Assembly: GCA_035944555.1 (NCBI GenBank)
Contig: DASZAY010000005.1
Span: 47,111 to 111,110 of the forward strand
DNA: 64,000 bases
Direction: 5' to 3'
Origin: CADCWK01 sp035944555
GTDB lineage: Bacteria > Chloroflexota > Chloroflexia > Thermomicrobiales > UBA6265
Positions 34,652 to 43,211 of the stretch are shown here, in pieces. The position numbers and the translations under genes are program-made. The notes under the pieces are model-generated. The model had not been told where the DNA came from. It made no database searches and saw only the letters and a list, made by a program, of their open reading frames with translations. Each line of letters begins with the position of its first letter. Position 1 is the first letter of the stretch.

Positions 34652-35872
34652 TCAGCCCGCGAACATCCCGACCGTCTCCGCCGAGTGCATCCGGTCATAG
34701 AGGAAGGTGAAGTAATCCGGCCAGGCATCCTGGCGGTCCTTCACCTGATCCCAGGCGGCACCGACCGCCGGTTCGCCCTGCCAGTACGACCAGATCAGGG
34801 CCGCCCGGTCGGGACGGGAGATGAAGCGCATCCGGCCATCGACCCAGCCCTCACCGCCGGTCAGGGCGTCGCGGTGGATCTCGTCGCGGACGGCGGACGG
34901 CGCCCAGCCCTCGGCGTGCAGTCGCCAGGCCGCCCGGGTGCCGATCCCGGAGCGGTACCGCGACAGCAGCCCACTGAGGTGGTCGTCCGGCGAGCGGTCC
35001 CAGCCGATCACGCGCATCCCGACGTCGGCGATCCCCTCGAAGGGGGTCGACGAGGCGGTGTTGACGACCGAGAGCAGGTTGTCGGCCGGGCCGGTCCCGT
35101 TCTCGTAGGCGACACGACGGCGGGTGAACTGGACGTAGTGGCCCGGATAGCCCTCGTGCACGGCGAGGTGTCGTAGCCCCGGCATGGTCAGGACCGGGTC
35201 GATGTTCAGGTCGACGGTCCGGTTGGTGAAGTCGCAGCGGGCGTTGAACGGCGCCCCGGAGACGGTCCGCACTTTCATCCCGTCGGACTTGTCGCTTGGG
35301 ATCTGCATCACCTCAGCCGTCCGGTCCCACGCCTCGGACATCAGCTCGTCGAGCGTCCCCTGGACCTCGTCGGCCGGGACCCGCTGGCGCGCCTCCCAGT
35401 CTGCCATCTGGCGCACAAGGTCGCCGCTGTAGCCCATATCGGTCAGAGCCGTGCGCATCTCGCCGCGGATCGCGTCCAGCTCGGCGTCGCTTGCCAGAGC
35501 CGACGGGATATGAAGGAACCGGCCGATCTGATCCGGGAACGGCAGCCCGGTCGATCGCCACGTCGCGAACGCCACCGCGCTGCCGGATGCCTGCGCGTAG
35601 TACCGCTGCCGGTCCCGCTCCGGGAGCGCAGTAGCGGCGGCGCCCAGTTCGGTGAACCGGGCAATGGCGGCGGCGTAGTCGGCGAACGGCTCCGGCTGAT
35701 GGGTCGTCGACATGTTCAGGACAACCAGCCGCTCCAGGTCATCGGCCGGCCCGGCGCCCCCCGCCGTTTGCTCGGCGGCGTAGAGGGCGTCCAGCCCGAG
35801 CAGCGCCTCGCAGAATCCCTCGCCGTACCGCAGCGTCGCATCGGAGAGCGTCATCGTCCGTGTGTCCTTCAT
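34652..35872 (-). CDS. DUF885-related metallopeptidase
   Basis: A 406-residue predicted zinc peptidase. HEGYPGHYVQ is the HExxH-like motif of the DUF885/carboxypeptidase-Taq-like group, and FEGIADVGMRV supplies a downstream Glu; the C-terminus has RFISRPDRAALIWSYWQGEPA. No signal peptide is evident, so it is likely cytoplasmic. It is the last gene of a co-directional run after two permease genes (51-base gap), so it may process the imported compound. ATG 35872 or ATG 35854 (with AAGGA upstream) could be the start. A 14-bp palindrome covers the first ATG. Confidence 0.8.
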   Translation of the reverse strand: MKDTRTMTLSDATLRYGEGFCEALLGLDALYAAEQTAGGAGPADDLERLVVLNMSTTHQPEPFADYAAAIARFTELGAAATALPERDRQRYYAQASGSAVAFATWRSTGLPFPDQIGRFLHIPSALASDAELDAIRGEMRTALTDMGYSGDLVRQMADWEARQRVPADEVQGTLDELMSEAWDRTAEVMQIPSDKSDGMKVRTVSGAPFNARCDFTNRTVDLNIDPVLTMPGLRHLAVHEGYPGHYVQFTRRRVAYENGTGPADNLLSVVNTASSTPFEGIADVGMRVIGWDRSPDDHLSGLLSRYRSGIGTRAAWRLHAEGWAPSAVRDEIHRDALTGGEGWVDGRMRFISRPDRAALIWSYWQGEPAVGAAWDQVKDRQDAWPDYFTFLYDRMHSAETVGMFAG

Positions 35873-35880
35873 ATATGAAG
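35867..35880. promoter_or_regulatory. 14-bp AT-rich palindrome at the peptidase start
   Basis: CTTCATATATGAAG is a perfect palindrome that spans the first possible start codon of the peptidase gene, in the gap after the permease gene. It could be a protein-binding site or a small mRNA hairpin; the sequence alone does not decide. Confidence 0.35.
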
Positions 35881-35923
35881 CTCGGTCAGACGGGATGCAT
35901 CACAGCGGCCGGTCGATCGCGAC

Positions 35924-36844
35924 CTACCGGTTCCGCAGCCGCGGGTCCAGTGCGTCGCGCAGGCCGTCGCCGAGCAGGTTGATCGCCAGCACCGTCACCG
36001 CGATCGCCAGGCCGGGGAAGAACGACACCCACCACGCCGTCCGGAGGATCGTCCGGCCATCGGCCAGCATGTTGCCCCACTCCGGCGTCGGCGGCTGGAT
36101 CCCCAGCCCGAGGAACGACAGTGTCGAGCCGAGCAGGATCGCCCCGGCGATACCCAGCGTCATCAGCACGATTACTGGCGGCAGCACGTTCGGCAGGATG
36201 TGGCGCAGCATGATCCGTGGTCCGGTCGCGCCCAGCACCCGCGTCGCCGTGACGTACTCGCTCTCCCGGACGGACAACACCGCGCCACGGACGACCCGGG
36301 TGTAGTCCGGGATGGCGGCCAGGCCGACGGCGATCATCAGGTTGAAGATGCCGCCACCGAGGATGGCGACGATCGCCATGACCATGAGGATGCCCGGCAG
36401 CGCCAGCAGGATGTCGACGAACCGCATGATGATCGTGTCCACCCAGCGGCCGTAGTAGCCCGCCGCCAGCCCGGCCAGCACGCCGAACAGCGACGCCACC
36501 GCGACGGCCACCAGCCCGACCGGCAGCGAATAGCGCCCGCCGTACAGCACCCGGGAGAGCACGTCGCGGCCGAACGTGTCGGTCCCGAACAGGTGGTTCA
36601 GGCTCGGGCCGAGCCGGATCGCCTGCGTGTCCTGCCGGGTCGGGTCGTAGGGGGCGACGACGGGCGCCAGCAGGGTCAGCAGGACGATGGCGAGCAGGAC
36701 GATCAGCCCGATCAGCGCCCCCGGGTTGCGGGCGACCCGGCGCAGGGTGTCGCTCAGCAGGCCGCGGGACTTCGGCTGGCCGGCCATCATCGGGTCACTG
36801 ATCGCGGCGAGGGTCGGAGCAAGCGCCGGTTGCGCGTTATCCAT
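35924..36844 (-). CDS. ABC transporter permease, DppC/OppC family
   Basis: A 306-residue inner-membrane permease of the peptide/nickel/opine family. It begins with a soluble N-terminal stretch, then NPGALIGLIVLLAIVLL, the family box GTDTFGRDVLSRVLYGGR, five further membrane segments and the EAA-type loop EYVTATRVLGATGPRIMLRH. The end FLGLGIQPPTPEWGNML is characteristic. The start at 36844 overlaps the upstream permease gene by 8 bases. No ATPase subunit gene is in the operon. Confidence 0.92.
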   Translation of the reverse strand: MDNAQPALAPTLAAISDPMMAGQPKSRGLLSDTLRRVARNPGALIGLIVLLAIVLLTLLAPVVAPYDPTRQDTQAIRLGPSLNHLFGTDTFGRDVLSRVLYGGRYSLPVGLVAVAVASLFGVLAGLAAGYYGRWVDTIIMRFVDILLALPGILMVMAIVAILGGGIFNLMIAVGLAAIPDYTRVVRGAVLSVRESEYVTATRVLGATGPRIMLRHILPNVLPPVIVLMTLGIAGAILLGSTLSFLGLGIQPPTPEWGNMLADGRTILRTAWWVSFFPGLAIAVTVLAINLLGDGLRDALDPRLRNR

Positions 36845-37760
36845 ACCGGATCCTCGGGTCAACGAGCGCGTACGACAGGTCAACGAGCAGATTGACGATG
36901 ACGTAGGTCAGCCCCGCGACCAGCACGATCCCCTGGATCACCGGGAAGTCGCGATTGTTGATGGCGCTGATCGCGATGCGGCCCAGTCCCGGGCGTGAAA
37001 AGATCTGCTCGGTCACGATCGCACCACCCAGCAGCCCGGCGAACTGCAGCCCCATGAACGTGATCGTCGGGATCAGCGCGTTGCGGAGCGCATGACGGAC
37101 AACGACCAGCCGCTCGCTGAGCCCCTTGGCCCGGGCGGTATTGACGTAGTCCTGGCGCAGCGTCTCCAGCATCGAGGACCGGACCAGCCGGGCAATGTAG
37201 GCGGCGGACGAGAAGCCGACGACGAAGCCGGGCAGGATCAGGTTGCGGATGCCTTCCGAGCCGGTCGCCGGAAAGATCTGGATCTGGAATGAGAGGAAGA
37301 AGATCAGCAGCAGTCCGAGATAGAACACCGGCACCGACACGCCCAGCAGCGCGATGACCATCGCCAGCGAGTCCAGCCAGGTGTTGTGGAACAGCGCCGC
37401 CATAACGCCGAGCAGCAGGCCGAGCACGACCGCGACGATCACCCCGGCCAGCGCCAGCTGCAGCGTCGGCCCGATCGCCTCGCGGATCGAGTCAGCGACC
37501 GGACGCCGGGAATGGAACCCTTCGCCGAGGTCGCCCTGCAGCACGCCCGCCATGTACGACGTGTACTGCTCGAACAGCGGCCGGTCCAGCCCGTAGGCGA
37601 CGCGGATCTCCTGCAACTGGGCGTCCGACAGCGGCCGGTCGCCGGCCAGGGCCAGCGCCGGGTCGCCGGGCACCAGGTGCAGGATCAGGAAGGTAAACAC
37701 CGACAGGCCGAACAGGACCGGGATGGCCTGGAGCAGCCGGCGCGCGATATACGGTCCCAA
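36837..37760 (-). CDS. ABC transporter permease, DppB/OppB family
   Basis: A 307-residue permease: MGPYIARRLLQAIPVLFGLSVFTF, FLILHLVPGDPA, YGLDRPLFEQY, and the EAA loop DYVNTARAKGLSERLVVVRH, ending GIVLVAGLTYVIVNLLVDL. This is the standard DppB layout. The start is TTG at 37760 with GGAGAG just upstream. It is separated from the binding-protein gene by a strong hairpin and overlaps the DppC-like gene by 8 bases. Confidence 0.92.
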   Translation of the reverse strand: MGPYIARRLLQAIPVLFGLSVFTFLILHLVPGDPALALAGDRPLSDAQLQEIRVAYGLDRPLFEQYTSYMAGVLQGDLGEGFHSRRPVADSIREAIGPTLQLALAGVIVAVVLGLLLGVMAALFHNTWLDSLAMVIALLGVSVPVFYLGLLLIFFLSFQIQIFPATGSEGIRNLILPGFVVGFSSAAYIARLVRSSMLETLRQDYVNTARAKGLSERLVVVRHALRNALIPTITFMGLQFAGLLGGAIVTEQIFSRPGLGRIAISAINNRDFPVIQGIVLVAGLTYVIVNLLVDLSYALVDPRIRYG

Positions 37761-37780
37761 GAGGCTCTCCTGCCCCGGAG

Positions 37781-37811
37781 CCCCCGCTCCATCCGGGGGA
37801 TGGAGCGGGGG
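37781..37811 (-). terminator. Intra-operon attenuating hairpin
   Basis: A perfect 14-bp GC-rich stem with a 3-base loop between the binding-protein gene and the first permease gene. Such hairpins commonly stabilise the upstream mRNA or end part of the transcripts, giving more binding protein than permease. Confidence 0.65.
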
Positions 37812-37829
37812 CAGGGGGTGGGGTAACGG

Positions 37830-39515
37830 CTACTCGATCGAGGCGCTGTTCAGCCAGACGTACGAGGCGGCGTAGTCGATGGCGTCACCCTGCACGTTGG
37901 CCTGCTTGGCGTTGTAGACGACCGTGTCGACCAGCGGGATGGTCGCGCCGATGTTGAGGACCTTCTGCTGGACCTGGGCGTACAGTGCCGCCCGCTCGGC
38001 CGGTTCCGCTGCCTTGTAGCCCGCAATCAGCCACTCGTCGACCTCGGGGTCGTTGAGCCGCGCGCGGTTGAAGTTCCCGATGTTGCCCGACCAGAAGATC
38101 GTCCGGAGCACATCCGGGTCGGCGTAGGAGAACCAGAGCGGCGTGATGTCGTAGTTGATGTCCTCGCGGATGACGGTCCGGAGCACGGCCGCCTCGAGGA
38201 CGTCGACGTTGACCTCGATGCCGATCTCGGCCCAGGCACCCTGCAGGAACGTGGCGGACGACACGTCTGGCTCGCGCTGCTGGGTCGGCCAGTAGAGGGA
38301 CAGGCGGACGCCGTCCTTGGCGCGAACGCCGTCGTCGCCCATCACCCAGCCCGCCTCGTCGAGGAGTTGATTGGCCTTGGCGGTGTCGTAGGAGAACATC
38401 GTCTCGGTCGTCGGGTCGTAGCCAACGGTCGGCTTCATCAGCGGGCTGGCGGCCGGGATGTTCAGTCCACCGTAGATCGCCGTGTTGAACGCCGTCTTGT
38501 CGATGGCGTAGTGCATCGCGAGGCGAACGTTGACGTCGGAGATCGGTCCCTCACGGTCGGTCCGCAGCAGGATGATCCGGCCGGAACCTGGCTGGTCGTA
38601 GCGCAGCACCTCGACGTCCGGGTTGGCCTCCAGATCCGGCAGCTGCAGCGGGTCGATGGCGTCGATGTACTGCATCTCCCCCGTGGTGACGGTCCCGGTC
38701 CGGACCGAGACGTCGGTCACGATGCGGTACTCGACCTCGTCGAGGTACGGCGCGCCGGTGTTGGCGAAGAAGGACGACCCCCAGTTGTAGTCCGGGTTCT
38801 TGACCAGCGTGACGTGGTCGTTCTCGACCCATTCGCCGAACTTGAACGGCCCGGTCCCGACCGGGGCGCGGGCGAACGCCTCGATCCCCATCGTCCGGAC
38901 AGCGGTCGGCGAAACGATGCCGAGGTAACCGTTGATCCCGGACAGGAACGGCGTGAAGGCCGACTCCAGGTGCACCTTGATGGTGTAGTCGTCGATGATC
39001 TCGGAGTGGGTGTACGGGCCGAGGTGGTCGCGGGCCTGGCCGGAGAGGATGACGATCTCGGGCTCGGCGGCCGGCGTGCCGGCGGTCTGCAGGCGGTTGG
39101 CGATGACGCGGTCGAAGGTGAACTGCACCGCCTCCGCGTTGAACGGGGTGCCGTCGTGGAAGGTGACGCCCTGCTTCAGATAAAAGGTGTAGGCAGCGCC
39201 GTCCTCGGATACTTCCCAGCGCTCGGCCAGCCCCGGCACGAACTGATCGGCCGTCGGCATCCAGACCAGCGGCTCGCAGATGTTCATCGTGACGCGGATC
39301 GTCGAATCGAAGTTTGTGACCTGCGGGTCAAGCGTGCCGTCCAGGTCGAAGCCAAGGCCATAGACCAGGCGACCGCCCGCTTGCTGGGCGGCGGCGGGCC
39401 GGATCTCGGTGCCAGCAAATCCGTACGCGGCGGCGGCGGCGAGGCCGGCTGCACCAGCGGCGCTACCAAGCAGGGTCCGCCGGCTGATCCGGTGCGTGGT
39501 GTCACGGGCGTTCAT
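37830..39515 (-). CDS. ABC transporter substrate-binding protein (family 5, DppA/OppA-like)
   Basis: A 561-residue extracytoplasmic solute-binding protein. The N-terminus has SRRTLLGSAAGAAGLAAAAA, a Tat-type signal. Family-5 landmarks follow: NICEPLVWMPTADQFVPGLA, ERWEVSEDGAAYTFYLKQGV, TFHDGTPFNAEAVQFTFDRV and VGTGPFKFGEW. The ligand, a peptide or other small molecule, is not known. GGAGGT precedes ATG 39515. It follows the SDR gene (89 bases) and precedes the permeases, so it belongs to the GntR-associated operon. Confidence 0.93.
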   Translation of the reverse strand: MNARDTTHRISRRTLLGSAAGAAGLAAAAAYGFAGTEIRPAAAQQAGGRLVYGLGFDLDGTLDPQVTNFDSTIRVTMNICEPLVWMPTADQFVPGLAERWEVSEDGAAYTFYLKQGVTFHDGTPFNAEAVQFTFDRVIANRLQTAGTPAAEPEIVILSGQARDHLGPYTHSEIIDDYTIKVHLESAFTPFLSGINGYLGIVSPTAVRTMGIEAFARAPVGTGPFKFGEWVENDHVTLVKNPDYNWGSSFFANTGAPYLDEVEYRIVTDVSVRTGTVTTGEMQYIDAIDPLQLPDLEANPDVEVLRYDQPGSGRIILLRTDREGPISDVNVRLAMHYAIDKTAFNTAIYGGLNIPAASPLMKPTVGYDPTTETMFSYDTAKANQLLDEAGWVMGDDGVRAKDGVRLSLYWPTQQREPDVSSATFLQGAWAEIGIEVNVDVLEAAVLRTVIREDINYDITPLWFSYADPDVLRTIFWSGNIGNFNRARLNDPEVDEWLIAGYKAAEPAERAALYAQVQQKVLNIGATIPLVDTVVYNAKQANVQGDAIDYAASYVWLNSASIE

Positions 39516-39553
39516 CTGAGCGACCTCCAGCGATGCGAAACGATACGGATCTG

Positions 39554-39597
39554 ACCGCGGGACTCCCCGCGGTGGCTGGCCGCCGGTGTCCGGCGGC
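39554..39597 (-). other. Two small hairpins in the SDR to binding-protein gap
   Basis: Two adjacent perfect 8-bp stems: ACCGCGGG/CCCGCGGT (39554-39573) and GCCGCCGG/CCGGCGGC (39579-39597). They sit just upstream of the binding-protein ribosome site and could modulate mRNA stability or read-through from the SDR gene. The first contains two CCGCGG sequences, the site expected for the Eco29kI-like system. Confidence 0.4.
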
Positions 39598-39604
39598 GAT
39601 CACC

Positions 39605-40453
39605 CTATGTCTGGTGGACCACCGCGTCGGTGGCCCGCCCGGTTACCCAGTCGTACCGGGGGTCGTCATCGGGCACGCTCGTGCCCTCAAACCGAACCCC
39701 GACACCGGTCCCGCCGTCGACATCGACGACGCTCCCGGTGATGAACGACGCGGCATCCGAGCAGAGAAACAGGACTACGGAGGCGACTTCGTCCGGCTCG
39801 CCGGCCCGCGCCATGGGCATGGTCGGGATCCGGCGGCCGAGCGCACTGGCCATCCGCAGCGGGAGGGGTTTCGGTTGGGTATCGATCAGCCCGGGGCTGA
39901 CACAGTTGACGAGGATGCCGAACTGGGTGAGTTCCACCGCGGCGACCCGGGTGAAGCTCTCGACGGCGGCCCGGCTGGAGGCATAGCATGCCGCCCCCGC
40001 CGATCCGCGCTTCGAAACGCCCGACGAGAAGTTCACGATCCGCCCACCGGTGCCTGCCGCGACCATCGCCCGGGCTGCCGCCTGCGTCATCAGGAACGTC
40101 CCGCGGCAGTTCACGCCGTAGACCGTGTCCCAGACATCGACGCGCTCCTCGAGCAGCGTGGCGTGCGGAGCGACGGCCGCGTTGTTGACGCAGACGTCCA
40201 GCCGGCCGAACCGGTCCGTCGCCGCTGACACGATCTCGCTCGCCCCTTCCGGGGTGGAGATGTCGGCGACCACGGACATGACGCGATCGCCAGGCAGGTC
40301 CGCGACCGTCTCCGCCAGCCCGTCGCCATCACGGTCCGCCGCGACGACCGACGCACCTGCCTCGACGAGTCGGTGCACGATCTGCTGACCGACGCCCCGT
40401 GCGGCTCCGGTCACGATGGCAATGCGGTCGTCGAACCTGAACTGGACGTCCAT
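39605..40453 (-). CDS. SDR family oxidoreductase (first gene of the GntR-linked operon)
   Basis: A 282-residue short-chain dehydrogenase: TGAARGVGQQIV, NNAAVAPHA, NFSSGVSK, YASSRAA (Tyr then Arg where SDRs usually have Lys: YxxxR) and GSVVDVDGGTGVGV. The YxxxK lysine appears replaced by Arg, which may affect activity. The ATG at 40453 has GAGG upstream. It is the first gene after a strong minus-strand promoter and precedes the solute-binding protein gene by 89 bases. Confidence 0.88.
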   Translation of the reverse strand: MDVQFRFDDRIAIVTGAARGVGQQIVHRLVEAGASVVAADRDGDGLAETVADLPGDRVMSVVADISTPEGASEIVSAATDRFGRLDVCVNNAAVAPHATLLEERVDVWDTVYGVNCRGTFLMTQAAARAMVAAGTGGRIVNFSSGVSKRGSAGAACYASSRAAVESFTRVAAVELTQFGILVNCVSPGLIDTQPKPLPLRMASALGRRIPTMPMARAGEPDEVASVVLFLCSDAASFITGSVVDVDGGTGVGVRFEGTSVPDDDPRYDWVTGRATDAVVHQT

Positions 40454-40553
40454 TGGCACCTCGCGGAACGCTGGGCAGATGGTTACCGACGCGGTCGCTA
40501 CGACCACTCGCTGCGGTTCCCGCCACAAGCGGCAGTGCAGGTGGCTGGTCGGT

Positions 40554-40581
40554 TTGACATCGTGTCGTGGGGTGATAGTAT
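40554..40581 (+). promoter_or_regulatory. Promoter of the GntR regulator gene
   Basis: Consensus TTGACA at 40554-40559, a 16-base spacer, and TAGTAT at 40576-40581. The predicted start lies within the palindrome at 40585-40598. The -10 box overlaps that of the divergent promoter on the other strand. Confidence 0.65.
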
Positions 40582-40603
40582 GCGGATTGTCGACAATCGT
40601 CAA
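40575..40603 (-). promoter_or_regulatory. Promoter of the SDR/transporter operon
   Basis: Reading the minus strand: TTGACG at 40603-40598, a 17-base spacer, and TACTAT at 40580-40575. The 14-bp palindrome fills most of the spacer, so a bound regulator would block RNA polymerase. Confidence 0.65.
40585..40598. promoter_or_regulatory. GntR-type operator palindrome
   Basis: GATTGTCGACAATC is a perfect 14-bp palindrome carrying the GT...AC half-sites typical of GntR-family operators. It lies between two divergent promoters and next to the FCD-type GntR gene. Binding here would control both the regulator and the SDR/transporter operon. Confidence 0.6.
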
Positions 40604-40689
40604 TCGGGTCCTGACACGTTGCTTGTCCCGACGGCACAATCCCGCCAGGGCAGGCCGATGCCGCCCGGAACGGGAGGGAGCACCACGCG

Positions 40690-41475
40690 ATGGCGGCTTC
40701 GGCCACGAGTGAACACCGCCGGAATTCCGGTCCGGACGCGCCGAACGGGACCAGCCAGAAACCGGGCGACGCGGTGATCCGCCCGCCCAGCCGGCTGCGC
40801 CTCGTCGATGACGTCGCGACCGCCCTGGAGGACGCCATCCTGGCAGGGGGACTCCGGCCGGGCGAGCGTCTGGTCGAGACGCGCCTGTGCGACGAGCTCG
40901 GGGTCAGCCGGACAACCCTTCGCGAGGCCATGCTGACGCTCCAGCGGCGCGGCCTGGTCCGGAGCGAGCCCCGCCGCGGCACCTTCGTCCATCGCCTCAG
41001 CCGCGAGGAATCACTCGATCTCCGCCGGGCGCGGTCCGTCCTGGAGGGGTATGCCGTCTCGGCCGGACGCCACGCCCTGACCGAGGCGGATTTCGCCGAG
41101 ATGCAGGATCTGCTTGACCAGATGGGACGCTGCACATTCCCACGTGATACGGCCCTGCTCATCCGGCTGGACCTCGCCTTTCACGGCGTGATCATGCGCG
41201 CGCTCGATTCCCCGGTGATCCACGAGCTCTGGACCAGCCTCAATGGCCGGATGAGCGCCCTGATCCTGACCAGCATCGAGCGCCGCCACGCCGATTCGCC
41301 CGATTTCGCCGACTTCCACCAGGTGTTGCTCGACGCCATACGGAACGCCCGGACCGACGTGGCCGCCGAAGCTGTCGTGGTGCACTACATCGGCTCGTCG
41401 CCGGACGACTCCGAGTCGCTGGCTGAACTCGGTCAGGCGATCGGGACCATGGCCAAGGGTCCTCCGGGAAGCTGA
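40690..41475 (+). CDS. GntR family transcriptional regulator, FCD subfamily
   Basis: A 261-residue regulator: N-terminal winged helix (ALEDAILAGGLRPGERLVE, ELGVSRTTLREAMLTLQRRG, EPRRGTFV) and an all-helical FCD ligand domain with LDLAFHGVIM and a HQVLLDAIRN segment. FCD proteins bind carboxylic-acid metabolites, often through a metal. A GGGAGGGAG ribosome site precedes ATG 40690. It is divergent from the SDR-transporter operon and shares a promoter region and palindrome with it. A Gfo/Idh gene follows on the same strand. Confidence 0.92.
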   Translation: MAASATSEHRRNSGPDAPNGTSQKPGDAVIRPPSRLRLVDDVATALEDAILAGGLRPGERLVETRLCDELGVSRTTLREAMLTLQRRGLVRSEPRRGTFVHRLSREESLDLRRARSVLEGYAVSAGRHALTEADFAEMQDLLDQMGRCTFPRDTALLIRLDLAFHGVIMRALDSPVIHELWTSLNGRMSALILTSIERRHADSPDFADFHQVLLDAIRNARTDVAAEAVVVHYIGSSPDDSESLAELGQAIGTMAKGPPGS

Positions 41476-41623
41476 TCCCTACGGTCCGTCTTCCGGCATC
41501 CATTGGTCCGAGCTGTCACCGGAAGTCATCACGCATCAGATCCACTCGAAACCACGATCCGGCACTGGCCGGAGCACGACCCTACAGCCGCCCGCTCCCG
41601 GGGCGGGATGGAGAAGCAGAACG

Positions 41624-42766
41624 ATGAGTGCGGCATTCCAGGCAATCAGCGGACGGAACGTGCGCGTCGGGGTGATCGGTGCCGGAGTCTGGGCCAACAA
41701 CGCCCACCTCCCCGGCTGGCACCGCGACTCCCGCTGCGACATCGTCGCGGTCTGCGATGTCGATCGCGAGCTCGCCGAGAAGGCCAAGGAGCAGTACGGC
41801 GCCGAGGTGGCCTACACCGACGCGATGGACCTGATCGCCCGGGACGACATCGATGTCGTCGACGTCTGCACGTCGTCGTCCGAGCACTTCCGCCTGTCGA
41901 TGGCGGCGCTGAACGCCGGCAAGCACGTCCTCTGCGAGAAGCCGGTTGCCTTCGACTTCCGGCAGACGGAAGAGGCGGCTGACCTGGCGAACAGCAAGGG
42001 ACTGAAGACCAAGCTGGGCTTCACGTTCCGCTACAGCCCGGGCGTTCGCTATGCCACAAAGCTGATCCAGGACGGGTTTGTCGGCGAGCCGTACATCTTC
42101 AACGCCTATGAGCAGAACTCCCAGTGGATCGACCCGCAGACCCCGCTCCGTCAGGTCAAGCTGGACGTCGACCCGGAGATCCTGCAGACACAGTCGCTGG
42201 AGGGCTACGGCGCCCCGGTCATCGACATCGGTCACTTCTGGGTTGGCGCCGACTATGAGCGCGTGGTCGGGACGATGAAGAACTTCGTCCCCGAGCGGAT
42301 GGTCCGCGCGACCGGCAAGATGCAGCGGATCAACATCGACGACGGCACGATCTACATGGCCGAGTACACCAACGGGGTGATCAGCTCGGTCCAGACGAGC
42401 TTCGTGACCGTCGGCAACTACCCCGGCATCGAGGTCCGCCTCTACGGCTCCAAGGGAGCGGTGATCTGCCGCCTGATCGAGGAGTTCGGCGTGGCCGAGA
42501 CGATCCGGGTCGCGACGCCGGACGATGTCGAGTTCCGCGAACTGGAAATCCCGGCCGAGTTCTACCCGGAAGGCGGCACGCCGAACGAGTCGTGGCGGAC
42601 GCTGTTCTACGCCAACCTGATCAAGGACTTCCTCGACGAACTGACAACCGACGACCCGCGCAACCAAGGCAACTTCCGCGACGGGGCGTGGGTGCAGGAG
42701 GCGATCAACGCCGTCGAGCAGTCGTTCCACGAGCGGCGATGGGTGGAGCTGCCCCTGCCGCGGTAA
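41624..42766 (+). CDS. Gfo/Idh/MocA family oxidoreductase
   Basis: A 380-residue NAD(P)-dependent dehydrogenase of the Gfo/Idh/MocA family, usually acting on sugars, inositols or related alcohols. The Rossmann motif VGVIGAGVWANNAHLPGW is followed by VDVVDVCTSS, GKHVLCEKPVAFD (catalytic Lys in EKP) and a C-terminal domain with APVIDIGHFW (conserved Asp and His). ATG 41624 has GGAGAAG upstream. It is 148 bases after the GntR gene and could contribute to the same catabolic route. Confidence 0.92.
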   Translation: MSAAFQAISGRNVRVGVIGAGVWANNAHLPGWHRDSRCDIVAVCDVDRELAEKAKEQYGAEVAYTDAMDLIARDDIDVVDVCTSSSEHFRLSMAALNAGKHVLCEKPVAFDFRQTEEAADLANSKGLKTKLGFTFRYSPGVRYATKLIQDGFVGEPYIFNAYEQNSQWIDPQTPLRQVKLDVDPEILQTQSLEGYGAPVIDIGHFWVGADYERVVGTMKNFVPERMVRATGKMQRINIDDGTIYMAEYTNGVISSVQTSFVTVGNYPGIEVRLYGSKGAVICRLIEEFGVAETIRVATPDDVEFRELEIPAEFYPEGGTPNESWRTLFYANLIKDFLDELTTDDPRNQGNFRDGAWVQEAINAVEQSFHERRWVELPLPR

Positions 42767-43211
42767 GGCTTGCCGGTACCCGCCCGCTCCACCACCGGCC
42801 CCCTGGCGACCGTAGGGGCGATCCCTTGTGGTCGCCCGGGCCCGCCAGCGGGCATCGCCGCCAGGCGATAACCGGTGTCGGCTGACGAGCTGGTCCCGGC
42901 GAGTTGAGTTGCCCAGGAGCACACCTCTCCCCCGGCTCCGGGTTGGCACCGTGGTTGACCACCCGGATTCAGCGCCACCCGTCCCGGAGAGGGGTGTGGC
43001 TGCGTTCTGAGTGGTTCATCGGAACCGCTCAGGAAGCGCATTGACGCGACATGAAGAAGCCCCACTCCGGGCCGGGTGAGACGCAGTGAGGCTTCAGCCA
43101 AACGGAGCGATCCCGGAGCGGAAGAGGGGTTGGGGAGAGGTCTGCCTCCCGGGTACCTCCGGCTTGTAATTCTCAGGTGCCTCCCACTCGTTCCGACTGG
43201 AGCTCAGACAA
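42767..43211 (+). other. Non-coding gap with REP-like element and hairpin
   Basis: No convincing gene is seen in these 445 bases. They hold the CGTAGGGGCG element (42811-42838), a 10-bp stem with one wobble pair at 43007-43032 (CTGAGTGGTT and its partner around a CATCGG loop), and purine-rich tracts (for example AAGAGGGGTTGGGGAGAGG near 43125). A leader RNA for the DUF885 gene is possible but not recognised. Confidence 0.4.
42811..42838 (+). repeat. REP-like element (imperfect hairpin)
   Basis: CGTAGGGGCGATCCCTTGTG continues into GTCGCCCG, forming an imperfect 10-bp hairpin around a TTG-containing loop. The first 10 bases and the CCCTTG loop match the element at 34599-34616. Confidence 0.5.
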
